A program made the translations under genes and the position numbers. A stretch of 54,250 nucleotides of DNA from positions 1 through 54,250 of the forward strand of contig NZ_SSXE01000045.1 in the NCBI RefSeq assembly GCF_021699195.1. Direction: 5' to 3'. This document shows, one piece after another, positions 33,525 through 42,541 of the stretch. The notes beneath the pieces were generated by a model. That model did no database searches, was not told the DNA's origin, and saw only the letters and a list, made by a program, of their open reading frames with translations. This DNA comes from Nonomuraea sp. MG754425. Lineage in GTDB: Bacteria; Actinomycetota; Actinomycetes; Streptosporangiales; Streptosporangiaceae. How positions within the stretch are numbered: position 1 is the stretch's first letter; the number at the start of each line of letters is the position of its first letter.

Positions 33525-35231
33525 CTACGGCTTCGGCGTGGGGGTGGGGGTCGGTGTGGGCGTCGGCGAGGCGTCCTCGGGGCAGACGCTGTCGATGACG
33601 ACCAGCGTGACCGTGGTGCCCTTGTCGACCGCCTTGCCGGGCCCCGGGCTGGTCGCCTTGATCCGGCCGCAGCGCATGCCGTCGGTGGTGGTGGTCCGGT
33701 CGTCGGCGGTGGACAGCAGATCCGCGGCCTCGACCATCCCCACCGCCTCCAGGTAGCGCTTGCCGATCACGTCGGGCATCAGCACCTTGTTGCCCGACGG
33801 GGTCGGGCTGGGCGACTTCGACGGCGACGGGCTGGACGACGGCGTGCCGGACGGAGTCTTCGTCGGCTCCTTGGTCGCGTCGGGCGTCCTGATGACCCGC
33901 GGCGGGGTGGTGGCCGGCCTGCTGGCCTCGCGTGTCGCCGAGGGCTCGGGGTCGGGCTCCGGCTCCTGCGTGGCCGTGGTGGGCCTGGGCGGCTTGGTGG
34001 TCGTGGAGTTGTCGACGTTGGTCTGCGTGATCGTCGGCATGGGGTCGCCGGTGGTCATGCCCGTCAGCGCGACCGCGGTGGCGCCCGCGCCGAGCACGAC
34101 CGCCGCGGCGATGCCCGCGATCAGCCCGGTCCTGCGCGGCGCCTTGGCCGCGCGCCGGCTCCCGCGGCGCTCGGACACCGTGGTGTCCTCGTGGGCCAGC
34201 CTGGCGCCCGTCTCGTACGGGTTGGCGGCGTGCTGGCCGGTCTGCCCCTGGTAGGGCTGCTGCGGGTACTGCTGGCCCGGCGGCGGGTACTGGCCGGTCG
34301 GCGGTTGCTGAGAGTACTGACCTGTCGGCGGCTGCTGCGGGTACTGCTGGCCCGCGGGCTGCTGCGGGGACTGCTGCATGGTGGCGCCGGTGGCCAGGTC
34401 GGGGACGGCCGGCGTCTGCCCGCTGGCGATCGCCTTGGCGGCCTCGCTCATCGCGCGGGCGCTCGGGTAGCGCCTGGCCGGGTCCTTCGACAGGGCGATC
34501 TCCACCAGCGTGCGCACCGGCGGCGGGATGTCCTGGGGCAGGGGCGGCGGAGCCTCGCGGATGTGCTTGAGCGCGATCGTGACCGCGCTCTCGCCGTCGA
34601 ACGGCCGCTGGCCGACCAGGCACTCGTACGCGACCACGCCGAGCGCGTAGATGTCCACGGCGGGCGTCACGGGGGCGCCCTCGGCCTGCTCGGGGGCGCA
34701 GTAGGCGGCGGTGCCGAGCACCATGCCGGCGTCGGTGAGCCGGTTGGCGACGTCGGAACGGGCGATGCCGAAGTCGGTGAGCACGAGCGTGCCGTCGCGC
34801 TGCACGAGCAGGTTGCCCGGCTTGACGTCGCGGTGCACGATGCCCTGGTCGTGGACGGCCTGCAGCGCCGACGCGGCCTGCGCGATCAGCTCCATGGCCG
34901 CCTGCGGCGGGATCCGGCCCAGCCGGCCGAGCAGCCGGTCGAGCGGTTCGCCGTCGACGAACTTCATCACCAGGTAGACGGTGTCGCCGCTGACGCCGTA
35001 GTCGTAGACGTCGACCACGCCGGAGTGGTTGATCGTGGCCATCGCCCGCGCCTCCCCCTGGAAGCGAGCGACGAACCCGGGGTCCTCCATACGGCCGGGG
35101 AGCAGCACTTTGACGGCGACGGTGCGGGCGAGCACGATGTCCTCGCCTCGCCACACCTCGCCCATGCCACCGGCGCCGATGCGGGTATCCAGCCGATACC
35201 GCCCCGCCAGCGTCGTCCCTTGGGCCACCAT
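33525..35231 (-). CDS. Membrane Ser/Thr protein kinase with one PASTA domain
   Basis: The product is 568 residues. The kinase domain (about 10-270) shows the glycine loop RIGAGGMGEVWRG, Lys in VAVKVLLPG, catalytic HRDVKPGN, DFGIARS and APEQAEG. A Gln/Pro/Tyr-rich linker with QQPPTGQY repeats follows, then one membrane segment (TGLIAGIAAAVVLGAGATAV). The outside part is a Thr/Pro-rich stalk and a single PASTA domain (VLMPDVIGKRYLEAVGMVEA to TTVTLVVIDS), ending in a (PT)n tail. PknB-type kinases use several PASTA repeats to sense peptidoglycan fragments; one repeat makes this a reduced member. Targets are unknown. It converges on the TPP-enzyme gene with only 7 bp between stops. Confidence 0.94.
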   Translation of the reverse strand: MVAQGTTLAGRYRLDTRIGAGGMGEVWRGEDIVLARTVAVKVLLPGRMEDPGFVARFQGEARAMATINHSGVVDVYDYGVSGDTVYLVMKFVDGEPLDRLLGRLGRIPPQAAMELIAQAASALQAVHDQGIVHRDVKPGNLLVQRDGTLVLTDFGIARSDVANRLTDAGMVLGTAAYCAPEQAEGAPVTPAVDIYALGVVAYECLVGQRPFDGESAVTIALKHIREAPPPLPQDIPPPVRTLVEIALSKDPARRYPSARAMSEAAKAIASGQTPAVPDLATGATMQQSPQQPAGQQYPQQPPTGQYSQQPPTGQYPPPGQQYPQQPYQGQTGQHAANPYETGARLAHEDTTVSERRGSRRAAKAPRRTGLIAGIAAAVVLGAGATAVALTGMTTGDPMPTITQTNVDNSTTTKPPRPTTATQEPEPDPEPSATREASRPATTPPRVIRTPDATKEPTKTPSGTPSSSPSPSKSPSPTPSGNKVLMPDVIGKRYLEAVGMVEAADLLSTADDRTTTTDGMRCGRIKATSPGPGKAVDKGTTVTLVVIDSVCPEDASPTPTPTPTPTPKP

Positions 35232-35463
35232 GATTCCCCCGCTACCCCCTACGTCCGTACCTCTCCCACCCCGCGGATCTCCAACAAAGCGAAGTTTTGT
35301 CGCGGTGAGGTAACACAGTGGTCACGGAACTCAGAGAGTGTACGACTCGCCTGACCCACATGCCACTCAAATGCCTTAAGCCGTACAAAGCCTATCCTGG
35401 GGCCTTCGAACCACACTTGTCCGCGTTTCCGGGAAGTCAGCGGCCGTGTGAGAGGCTCGTTCC

Positions 35464-35844
35464 ATGACGCTCGTCCCAGGTCTGCGCGCCCAAATGCTCA
35501 TCGTGGTCGAGATGGAGGACACCGCCAAGCGGATCGGCAGCGGAGACGTGCCCGTACTCGCGACGCCGCGCCTGCTCGCCGTGGCCGAGGCGACCACCGT
35601 ACGGGCCGTCGAACGGCACCTCGCCCCCGGCGAGACGTCCGTCGGCACCCGGGTCGAGCTCGAACACCTGGCCGCCAGCCCGCTCGGCACGCAGGTGCGG
35701 GTCGGGGTCGAGCTGACCGAGGTGGACGGCCGCCGGCTGGTCTTCGCGTTCGAGGCCCACGACGATCACACGGTGGTGGGCAAGGGCACGATCGAGCGCG
35801 TCGTGGTCGATCGTGCCAGGTTCCTCGCCCGCACCCGGCGCTGA
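35464..35844 (+). CDS. Hotdog-fold thioesterase, FlK-like
   Basis: The product is 126 residues. The sequence LVPGLRAQMLIVVEMEDTAK, then DVPVLATPRLLAVAEATTVR and GETSVGTRVELEHLAASPLG, follows the fluoroacetyl-CoA-thioesterase-like (FlK) subgroup of hotdog proteins. The region where FlK has Thr, Glu and His reads TPRLLAVAEATT and FAFEAHDD. These small proteins hydrolyse acyl-CoA thioesters as dimers; most are not fluoroacetate specific. The substrate is unknown. The gene converges with the biotin carrier gene with a 4-bp gap between stops. Confidence 0.82.
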   Translation: MTLVPGLRAQMLIVVEMEDTAKRIGSGDVPVLATPRLLAVAEATTVRAVERHLAPGETSVGTRVELEHLAASPLGTQVRVGVELTEVDGRRLVFAFEAHDDHTVVGKGTIERVVVDRARFLARTRR

Positions 35845-35848
35845 CGAC

Positions 35849-36061
35849 CTACTCGATGACGGCGATCACGTCGCCTTCCTGGATGACGTCGCCCTCGGCC
35901 ACCTTGAGCCGCGCCACCACGCCGTCGTCCTCGGCGAGCACCGGGATCTCCATCTTCATGGACTCGAGGATGACCAGCGTGTCGCCATCGGAGACGGTGT
36001 CACCCTCGCTGACGACGACCTTCCACACGTTCGCCACCATCTCAGCGCGTACCTCAGCCAC
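35849..36061 (-). CDS. Free-standing small biotin carrier protein (TB7.3-like)
   Basis: The product is 70 residues, the size of a single biotinyl domain. The start is GTG 36061, with AGGGGAG five bases upstream. The biotinylation motif is ESMKMEIPVLAEDDG, followed by VAEGDVIQEGDVIAVIE. From memory it is nearly collinear with the mycobacterial biotinylated protein TB7.3, encoded near whiB1/pdtaS there as well. Larger BCCPs have an N-terminal extension that this protein lacks. The biotin carboxylase gene lies 41 bp upstream on the same strand, so this is probably its carrier; no carboxyltransferase gene is adjacent. Confidence 0.92.
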   Translation of the reverse strand: MAEVRAEMVANVWKVVVSEGDTVSDGDTLVILESMKMEIPVLAEDDGVVARLKVAEGDVIQEGDVIAVIE

Positions 36062-36102
36062 CGGGACTCCCCTCTTTCACTGATTCAACAATCTCATGCG
36101 GT

Positions 36103-37461
36103 CTAGGCGCGCATCCGCGCGACCAGGCCCGTGTCGTAGTCGCCGGTGACGAACTCCGCGTTCTCCAGCAGCTCCGCACAGAACGGCAGGTTGTTCTTGG
36201 GCCCCTCGACCGCGAACTCGGCCACCGCCTTACGGCCCTTCTCCAGCGCGTCGGTCCGGTCGGAGCCGTACACGCAGAGCTTGGCCATCAGCGGGTCGTA
36301 GAACGGGGTGACGGTGTTGCCCGACTCGTAGCCGGAGTCGACGCGCACGCCGTCGCCGGTGGGCTCGTCCCACGTCGTGATCTTGCCGGGGCCCGGGAAG
36401 AACCTCTTCGGGTCCTCAGCGTAGACCCGGAACTCGATCGCGTGCCCCCTGGGTTCGGCCGACACCTCGGGGCTCTCCCCCGCGGCCACGCGCAACTGCA
36501 GCTCGACCAGGTCGAGCCCGGTGACCAGTTCGGTGACGGGGTGCTCCACCTGGAGCCGGGTGTTCATCTCCAGGAACACGAAGTCCTGCTTGTCGGCGTC
36601 GACCAGGCACTCGACGGTGCCCGCCCCCAGGTAGCCGACGGCCTCGCCGGCCCGTACGGACGCGGCCAGCATGCGCTCGCGCAGTTCGGGGCTGATGCCG
36701 GGCGAGGGGGACTCCTCGACGACCTTCTGGTGGCGGCGCTGCACCGAGCAGTCGCGCTCGCCCAGCGCCACGACCTTGCCGCCGGGCAGGCCGAGGATCT
36801 GCACCTCGACGTGGCGGGCCCGCTCGATGTAGCGCTCCAGCAGCACGGCGGGGCCTTCGAGCGCGTCGCCGCCGGAGAACCGGGCGGCGGCCCGCGCCGC
36901 CTGCTCGTACGCCTTGGCCAGCCCCTCGTCGTCGTGGGCCACGCTCATCCCGATGCCGCCGCCACCGCCCGCGGTCTTGACCATGACCGGGTAGCCGATG
37001 GACTCGGCCGCCCTCAGCGCCAGCGACAGATCGGTGACCGGCTCGCGGGTGCCCGCGGCGACCGGCACGCCCGCGGCCTCCATGAGGTTCCTGGCGTTGA
37101 TCTTGTCGCCCATCTTGTCGATGGCCTCGGGGGTGGGACCGATCCACACCATCCCTGCCTCGATGACGGCACGGGCGAACGCGGAGTTCTCCGACAGGAA
37201 GCCGTAGCCGGGGTGGATCGCCTTCGCGCCGGTGGCGCGTGCCGCCTCCAGCACCTTGGCGGTGTCGAGGTAGCTCTGCGCCGGGTTGGCGGGGCCGATC
37301 AGCACGGCCTCGTCGGCCTCGCGAACGAACGGCAGGTCGGCGTCGGCCTCGGAGTGGACCGCGATGGCGCGCAGGCCCATCCGCTTGACCGTGCGGATGA
37401 TCCGCCGCGCGATCTCACCTCGGTTGGCGATCAGCACGGGTCCGAGCGTCTCAGTAAGCAC
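36103..37461 (-). CDS. Biotin carboxylase (AccC-type)
   Basis: The product is 452 residues from GTG 37461, with AGGGTGG five bases upstream; the longer frame is leader. This is the size of a stand-alone biotin carboxylase. Visible landmarks are PVLIANRGEIARRIIRTVKR, the ATP-grasp glycine loop KTAGGGGGIGM, ERDCSVQRRHQKVVEESPSP and the catalytic segment EMNTRLQVEHPVTELVTGLD. It carboxylates biotin on a carrier protein using ATP and bicarbonate. It is followed by the 70-residue carrier, giving a two-component carboxylase half. Acetyl-, propionyl- or other acyl-CoA use depends on a transferase encoded elsewhere. Confidence 0.93.
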   Translation of the reverse strand: MLTETLGPVLIANRGEIARRIIRTVKRMGLRAIAVHSEADADLPFVREADEAVLIGPANPAQSYLDTAKVLEAARATGAKAIHPGYGFLSENSAFARAVIEAGMVWIGPTPEAIDKMGDKINARNLMEAAGVPVAAGTREPVTDLSLALRAAESIGYPVMVKTAGGGGGIGMSVAHDDEGLAKAYEQAARAAARFSGGDALEGPAVLLERYIERARHVEVQILGLPGGKVVALGERDCSVQRRHQKVVEESPSPGISPELRERMLAASVRAGEAVGYLGAGTVECLVDADKQDFVFLEMNTRLQVEHPVTELVTGLDLVELQLRVAAGESPEVSAEPRGHAIEFRVYAEDPKRFFPGPGKITTWDEPTGDGVRVDSGYESGNTVTPFYDPLMAKLCVYGSDRTDALEKGRKAVAEFAVEGPKNNLPFCAELLENAEFVTGDYDTGLVARMRA

Positions 37462-37659
37462 GCCGACCACCCTATGGCCGGGACCGCCCTGACCCCTTTC
37501 CCCCGAAACCACCGACCTTGCTGGCACGAACTGTAGGAACCCCACAAAAGTGAGCGCCCTGAAACCCTGGAGTCGGGCCGCCGACTGTAGGGCTCGGACT
37601 CGACCGCCGTCCATCATGACGGCTGCTCACGTTCGGCTCGGCAGGTGGCGGCGGGTCGC

Positions 37660-38955
37660 TCAGCCGCGCCCGCGGTCGATCACCCGGCCGAGCGCCTCCA
37701 CCGCATGAGGATCGTACGCGCTCCCGGACGACAGCCGGATCCGCTCCAGCGCCGCCCCGCCGCGATCGCGGTCGGTCGAGGGCCCCACCAGGTCGTCGTA
37801 GGCGTTGGCCACCCTGATGATGCGGCTGGCCAGCGGCGGGTCGTCGGTGATCGGGTCGCACTGGCGGCTGACGACCTCGGCCACCCGGTCGAGCACCCCC
37901 GTCTGCCTGATCACCTCCGCGCCCAGCTCGGCGATGCGCCGGGCCTGCTCCGGCTCGGCCAGCACGGTCGCGCCGCCCGGGATCGGGTCGCGCAGCGAGA
38001 GCTGGCCGATGTCGTGCATGAGCGCGGCGTACTCCAGCTCCAGCAGCTCGGGCTCGGCCATGCCCAGCTCCCGGCCGATGGCCACGGACAGGCGGCTCAC
38101 CCGGCGCGAGTGCCCCGGCTCGACGTAACCGCCCACCTCCGTGACCCGCGACAGGGCGCGGACGGTCTGCAGGTAGGTCGCCCTGATGCCGGCGTACTTG
38201 CGGAAGGCCACCTGGGTGACCAGCAGCGGCGCGGCGAACACCAGCAGCGCCACCAGGTCCATGCTGTGCGTGGCCAGCGCGAGCAGCACGCCGGAGGCGG
38301 CCACGGCGGCGCCCAGCGGGAAGGCCATGTTGATCTCGTCGCGCACCGCCACCCGGAACGCGGTGCGCACCTGCTCGGCACGGAGCAGCGCGGCGATCAG
38401 CACGTCGATCAGCAGCGTGATCGCGATGAGCGTGACCATCACGATGAGCGCCGGCCACCACGTGCGGGTCGGCGGCTTCGTCAGGTCGAAGAGCGGGGTC
38501 GCCAGCGGCCGGAACGCGAAGGCCAGCAGCGCGCCGGTGAGCAGCCGCCTGGCCATCGCGTCGAGGCGCGGCGGACGCCCCACCGCCAGGTGCGGGAGCG
38601 CTCCGGCGGTCATGCCCGCCGCGATCACGGCCACCACCTGCAGCGCCGAGTGCTCCAGCGGGGTCTGGCTGAGGTCGAGCAGCAGCGTGTAACCCAGCGC
38701 GGCGGCGGCGCCGATCGGCGCGACCTCCCTGTTGCCCGGCATGGTCAGCCTGGCCAGCTCGCCGACCGCGATCAGCGCCCCGAACCCGACCGCGATCTCC
38801 GGCCGGTCGAGCCCGACGGCCGCCGTGTGGGCCACGCCCGCCACCGCCACCAGCCCGGCCGCGCAGATGAGCAGAAGCTGGCCGGAGTCGAGCCGGCGCA
38901 GGACCGTGTTCAGCGATCGCTCGGAGGAGCGCCTGACGCGCTCTGTGGTGATCAT
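37660..38955 (-). CDS. Membrane protein with degenerate HD(-GYP) domain
   Basis: The product is 431 residues from ATG 38955. About seven membrane segments occupy residues 25-240. A cytoplasmic HD domain follows with RVTEVGGYVEPGHSRRVSRL and the metal pair in ALMHDIGQLSLRDP. The GYP half is lost: where an active partner has HHHEKHDGTGYP, this protein reads SRQCDPITDDPPLAS. The late VANAYDDLVG is kept. It is therefore unlikely to hydrolyse c-di-GMP and may regulate or dimerise with the intact protein encoded just upstream, whose stop overlaps its start by 4 bp. Confidence 0.82.
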   Translation of the reverse strand: MITTERVRRSSERSLNTVLRRLDSGQLLLICAAGLVAVAGVAHTAAVGLDRPEIAVGFGALIAVGELARLTMPGNREVAPIGAAAALGYTLLLDLSQTPLEHSALQVVAVIAAGMTAGALPHLAVGRPPRLDAMARRLLTGALLAFAFRPLATPLFDLTKPPTRTWWPALIVMVTLIAITLLIDVLIAALLRAEQVRTAFRVAVRDEINMAFPLGAAVAASGVLLALATHSMDLVALLVFAAPLLVTQVAFRKYAGIRATYLQTVRALSRVTEVGGYVEPGHSRRVSRLSVAIGRELGMAEPELLELEYAALMHDIGQLSLRDPIPGGATVLAEPEQARRIAELGAEVIRQTGVLDRVAEVVSRQCDPITDDPPLASRIIRVANAYDDLVGPSTDRDRGGAALERIRLSSGSAYDPHAVEALGRVIDRGRG

Positions 38956-40307
38956 GAGCCGGTCACGACCTGGATGGGCATGGTCGGGTCGTCGTGGTCC
39001 TTGATCGTGGCCTCGGAGGCGTCGGGCGGCGGCGCGTCCACCCGGCGCGGCGGCTGCCACGGCTCCCGGTCGAGGGCGCGGATGAAGGCCGCCACCATCA
39101 CCGGGTCGAAGTGCGTGCCCGCGCTCTTGCGCAGCTCCTCGACGGCCTCGGGGACGGGCCTGGCGCCACGGTAGGAACGGTCGGAGGTCATCGAGTCGAA
39201 CGCGTCGGCCACCGCGATCACCTTCGCGAACTCGGGGATCTCGTCGCCCGCCAGCCCCATCGGGTAGCCGGTGCCGTCGTGTTTCTCGTGGTGGTGCATG
39301 ATCCCGGCGTACGCCTCGTCGAGGAAGCCGATCCCGCGCACGATCTCCAGCCCGCGCATCGGGTGGAGCTGGATCGCGGCGAACTCCTCCTCGGTGAGCG
39401 GCCCGTCCTTCTGCAGCACCTTGGTGGGCACCCCCAGCTTGCCGACGTCGTGCAGCATGCCGGCGTAGCGGATGGCGCGCACGCGTTCCAGCCCCATGCC
39501 GACCTCCTGGGCGATCATGGAGGAGGCGTGCGAGACCCGGGTGCAGTGGCCTCTGGTGTAGTAGTCCTTCGTCTCGACCGCCTGGCACAGCGCGGCGATC
39601 GTGGCGTCGTAGGAGCGCTGCTGCGCGTGGTACTGCCCGAACGCCCAGCGCGCCACGAACAGCGGCAGCAGCACCAGCACCGCCGAGATCGACGCCACCG
39701 TGGCCCACAGGCCCGCCACGAGCAGCCCGAACGTGCCGTACCCCAGATACGACATCAGGAACTGCCCCATGCCCCGCATGGGCACCTCGGTGGCTCGCAC
39801 CTGGGTGGCCAGCCCGACCATGGTGAGCGTGAGCACGATGTTGAGCGGTACGAAGACGGCGGTGGCGGCGACATAGGGGCCGATCAGGTCGTCGAACGCG
39901 TTGACCTCGGGCACGCCCACCCGGCCGTCGAGCGCCTCGTACACGCGGCCGGCCACGAAGCCGCAGATGGCGAACTGCGCGCCGTTGAACAGCCGTTTGA
40001 TCAGCGGCAGCCCCGGCCGCACGCTCAGCACGGCGATGAGGCCCACCAGCGCCGCGCCCTCCGGGCCGAGCAGCACGACGGCGGCCAGCGAGGCGGAGAA
40101 GCTCACCGACACCGCGAACTGCTCCACGTTGAGCAGGGTCGGCATCGACTCGCACACCAGGAACAGCAGGGCGAGCACCAGGAGGATGTCGAGGTCCCCC
40201 GTGGCCACGGGCGCGCCGGTGACGATCACGCCGCGTACGACGAGAGCGGCCGCCGCACCGATCACGGCGACCAGATAGACCCTTGCGGGCCACGGCAGAT
40301 CACGCAT
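38952..40307 (-). CDS. Membrane HD-GYP phosphodiesterase
   Basis: The product is 451 residues. About seven membrane segments (to residue 225) are followed by a complete HD-GYP domain: CQAVETKDYYTRGHCTRVSH, GMLHDVGKLGVPTKVLQK, IMHHHEKHDGTGYPMGLAGD and VADAFDSMTSDRSYRGA. HD-GYP proteins hydrolyse the second messenger c-di-GMP, using two or three metals held by these His/Asp residues, all present. A Pro-rich C-terminal tail follows. The next gene encodes a related protein with a degenerate domain. A 34-residue membrane peptide gene lies 18 bp upstream on the same strand. Confidence 0.92.
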   Translation of the reverse strand: MRDLPWPARVYLVAVIGAAAALVVRGVIVTGAPVATGDLDILLVLALLFLVCESMPTLLNVEQFAVSVSFSASLAAVVLLGPEGAALVGLIAVLSVRPGLPLIKRLFNGAQFAICGFVAGRVYEALDGRVGVPEVNAFDDLIGPYVAATAVFVPLNIVLTLTMVGLATQVRATEVPMRGMGQFLMSYLGYGTFGLLVAGLWATVASISAVLVLLPLFVARWAFGQYHAQQRSYDATIAALCQAVETKDYYTRGHCTRVSHASSMIAQEVGMGLERVRAIRYAGMLHDVGKLGVPTKVLQKDGPLTEEEFAAIQLHPMRGLEIVRGIGFLDEAYAGIMHHHEKHDGTGYPMGLAGDEIPEFAKVIAVADAFDSMTSDRSYRGARPVPEAVEELRKSAGTHFDPVMVAAFIRALDREPWQPPRRVDAPPPDASEATIKDHDDPTMPIQVVTGS

Positions 40308-40325
40308 TGCGGCCCCCTACGGCGT

Positions 40326-40430
40326 TCAGGTCCAGGACACCCCAGGAGTAACCGCTCCGCCGATCAGCATGACCACAGGAGCGACCAGTGCGATGGCCGT
40401 GAGCAGCCGGGCGACCGTAACCTTGGACAT
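40326..40430 (-). CDS. 34-residue single-pass membrane peptide upstream of HD-GYP gene
   Basis: A short frame from ATG 40430 to TGA 40326 has GGAGG seven bases upstream, one of the better ribosome sites in this region. It encodes a basic start (MSKVTVARLL), one hydrophobic segment (TAIALVAPVVMLIGGAV) and a short end TPGVSWT. It lies 18 bp ahead of the HD-GYP gene and is probably in the same operon. No family is recognised. It could be a regulatory or stabilising subunit of the membrane phosphodiesterase pair, which is inference from position. Confidence 0.6.
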   Translation of the reverse strand: MSKVTVARLLTAIALVAPVVMLIGGAVTPGVSWT

Positions 40431-40528
40431 CCACACGCCTCCACGTCGACTTGTGGGGTTCACGCTACAGAACACGACGTGGCCGTACGGGCGGAGTCGG
40501 AAATCGCAAGCAAAGCGTAATCAAGCCA

Positions 40529-41470
40529 CTACTTCACGCGACGACCGGCGGCCCATTCGACGGTCTTCTTGACCCCGGTCGACAGGTCGGTACGCGGCTG
40601 CCAGCCGAGCCCCTCGTGGGCGGGCACCGGGTCGACCGCCATCGCCGGCAGGTCGCCCACGCGCGGCGGCGCGAAGCCCGGCTTGTCCTGCGCGCCCGCC
40701 GCGTCGGCGATCAGCGAGTGCAGGCGCCGGTCGGTGGTCTGGAGACCGGTGCCGAGGTTGTAGCGGCGGCCGTTGCCGTCGGGCCCGCACGCCCGCACCA
40801 GGCCGTCGACCACGTCGCCGACGTAGATGTAGTCGCGGGTCTGGGTGCCGTCGCCGTGCACGACCGTGGGCGTGCCGTTGAGCAGCGCGTCGGTGAAGAT
40901 GGCCACCACGCCCGCCTCGCCGTCGGGCGACTGGCGGGGGCCGTAGACGTTGGAGAGCACCAGCGTGGTGTACTCGATGCCGTAGAGCGCGCGGAAGGTG
41001 GCGAGGTAGATCTCGCCGCTGAGCTTGGAGGCGGCGTACGGCGAGCGCGGGTCCGTGGCGGCGTCGCCGGGCACGGGGATCGTCGCGGGCCGCCCGTAGA
41101 CGGCGACCGACGAGGTGAAGACCACCTTGCGGGTGCGCCCGTGGTGGGCCGCGTTGAGCACGGCCGCGGTGCCCTCGACGTTGAGCCTGGCGTCGTGCGC
41201 CGGGTCGGTCACGCTGTTGCGCACGCTGATCTGCGCGGCCAGGTGACAGACGACCTCCGGCTGGAGCTCCGTCATCAGCCCGATCAGCGCCGGGTCGCGG
41301 ATGTCCAGCTCGTGCAGCCGGAACCGGTCGGCGCGGGCGGCGTCGGCGAGGTTGTCGCGCGAACCGGAGGACAGGTCGTCGACGACGTGCACCTCGTGCC
41401 CGTCGGCCAGCAGACGATCGACGAGATTCGAACCGATGAACCCGGCACCCCCGGTGACCAAAACGCGCAT
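40529..41470 (-). CDS. NAD-dependent nucleotide-sugar epimerase/dehydratase
   Basis: The product is 313 residues from ATG 41470; the longer frame is leader. It is an extended short-chain dehydrogenase: Rossmann motif VTGGAGFIGSNLVDRLLADG, catalytic Ser/Tyr/Lys in VVFTSSVAVYG and SPYAASKLSGE, and later NVYGPRQSPDGEAGVV and GDGTQTRDYIYVGDVV. The pattern is closest to GalE-like UDP-glucose 4-epimerases. Its product probably feeds glycan synthesis. It lies 29 bp downstream of the rsrA stop on the same strand and may be read through from the sigR promoter. Confidence 0.9.
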   Translation of the reverse strand: MRVLVTGGAGFIGSNLVDRLLADGHEVHVVDDLSSGSRDNLADAARADRFRLHELDIRDPALIGLMTELQPEVVCHLAAQISVRNSVTDPAHDARLNVEGTAAVLNAAHHGRTRKVVFTSSVAVYGRPATIPVPGDAATDPRSPYAASKLSGEIYLATFRALYGIEYTTLVLSNVYGPRQSPDGEAGVVAIFTDALLNGTPTVVHGDGTQTRDYIYVGDVVDGLVRACGPDGNGRRYNLGTGLQTTDRRLHSLIADAAGAQDKPGFAPPRVGDLPAMAVDPVPAHEGLGWQPRTDLSTGVKKTVEWAAGRRVK

Positions 41471-41499
41471 GAGGGTGATCCTAGTCGGCTCAACCGCCG

Positions 41500-41766
41500 T
41501 CAGTCGGCCAGCTCGGCTCTCACCTCTGCGATACGGGCCAGCACCTTCGAACGCAGGTCCGCCGGAACCGGGTCGCAGCCGCAGTGCTTGTGCACGAGCG
41601 CCTTGATCGCCTTGTCCAGGTCGTATTCCTTCAGGCACGGGCTGCACTCGTCGAGGTGTACGCGGATCTCCGCGACGTCCGTCTCGGTCAGCTCGCCGTC
41701 AAGATAGCGGTAAACCTTGTCCAGAATGTCGCGACAGTCGCTGTCGTGCGCGTTGCCACAGCTCAT
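41500..41766 (-). CDS. rsrA: Zinc-binding redox anti-sigma factor RsrA
   Basis: The product is 88 residues. The ZAS motif is complete: Cys11, His37, Cys41 and Cys44 ([11 protein letters not shown]), plus Cys62 and Cys64 near the C-terminus (KHCGCDP). In Streptomyces, RsrA binds SigR while reduced and zinc-loaded, and lets go on disulfide stress when Cys11 and Cys44 form a disulfide. The positions seen here match that protein closely. It overlaps the sigR stop by 4 bp, so sigma and anti-sigma are co-translated, and both are under the SigR-type promoter at 42489-42514. Confidence 0.94.
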   Translation of the reverse strand: MSCGNAHDSDCRDILDKVYRYLDGELTETDVAEIRVHLDECSPCLKEYDLDKAIKALVHKHCGCDPVPADLRSKVLARIAEVRAELAD

Positions 41767-42479
41767 TTCGATCCCTCCGCCGGGACCAGGCCACGCTCGC
41801 GAGCATAGTCCTCAAGGAGGCTCCTGAGCTGCCTGCGTCCTCTGTGCAGCCTCGACATCACGGTGCCGATCGGAGTGCCCATGATGTCGGCGATCTCCTT
41901 GTAAGGAAAGCCCTCGACGTCCGCCAGGTAGACGGCGATCCTGAACTCCTCCGGCAGGGCCGCCAGCGCCTGCTTGATGTCACCGTCGGGCAGGTGCTCC
42001 AGCGCCTCCACCTCGGCCGACTTCAGGCCGCTCGAGGTGTGCGACTCAGCCCGCGCGAGCTGCCAGTCCTCGATCTCCTCGGTGCCCGACTGCTTCGGCT
42101 CGCGCTGTTTCTTGCGATAACTGTTGATGAAGGTGTTGGTCAGGATCCGGTAGAGCCACGCCTTGAGGTTGGTGCCCTGCTGGAACTGATGGAAGGACGC
42201 GAACGCCTTGGCGAAGGTCTCCTGCAGCAGGTCCTCCGCGTCCGCGGGATTTCGGGTCATCCGGAGCGCGGCGGAGTAGAGCTGCTCGAGATACGGCATC
42301 ACGTCGCGCTCGAATCGCTCGCTTCGCTGCTCCAGCGTCTCCGCGCCTGTCGCGGGCACCGGACCCACCCCCCTAAGATCACCGGTGGCCGGCTGTGGCG
42401 GTACACCGTACTCAGGGGAGGATACCCGCTGGCCCGCGACCGACCGGTCAGCGGGCTGGGGTTCTACCAATGTGAGCAT
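41763..42479 (-). CDS. sigR: ECF sigma factor SigR (SigH), thiol-stress response
   Basis: The product is 238 residues from ATG 42479, placed just after a SigR-type promoter. Region 2 reads [40 protein letters not shown] and [20 protein letters not shown]. Region 4 is [20 protein letters not shown] and [20 protein letters not shown]. The first 55 residues (to [18 protein letters not shown]) are Pro/Ser-rich and not needed for sigma function. SigR redirects polymerase to thioredoxin, mycothiol and proteolysis genes on disulfide stress. It overlaps rsrA by 4 bp. An alternative start further inside would give a protein of more usual length. Confidence 0.93.
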   Translation of the reverse strand: MLTLVEPQPADRSVAGQRVSSPEYGVPPQPATGDLRGVGPVPATGAETLEQRSERFERDVMPYLEQLYSAALRMTRNPADAEDLLQETFAKAFASFHQFQQGTNLKAWLYRILTNTFINSYRKKQREPKQSGTEEIEDWQLARAESHTSSGLKSAEVEALEHLPDGDIKQALAALPEEFRIAVYLADVEGFPYKEIADIMGTPIGTVMSRLHRGRRQLRSLLEDYARERGLVPAEGSK

Positions 42480-42488
42480 GCTCGTCGC

Positions 42489-42514
42489 AACACGCCCGCG
42501 CCCTTGTCTGTTCC
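42489..42514 (-). promoter_or_regulatory. SigR-type autoregulatory promoter of sigR-rsrA
   Basis: On the minus strand GGAAC and GTT are separated by exactly 18 bases, against the SigR consensus GGAAT-N18-GTT. GTT lies nine bases before the sigR ATG, so the transcript would start at or next to the ATG. A weaker second match, GGAAA-N18-GTA, lies at 42557-42582. Confidence 0.65.
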
Positions 42515-42541
42515 CGCAAGATAGAAGGTAGGAAGGACCCG

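Noticed and set aside
37660..40293. Single 877-residue minus-strand frame across both HD genes
   Set aside because: Its first part is an out-of-frame Arg/Ala-rich shadow of the HD-GYP gene. The real second protein starts at 38955, where the intact first gene ends.
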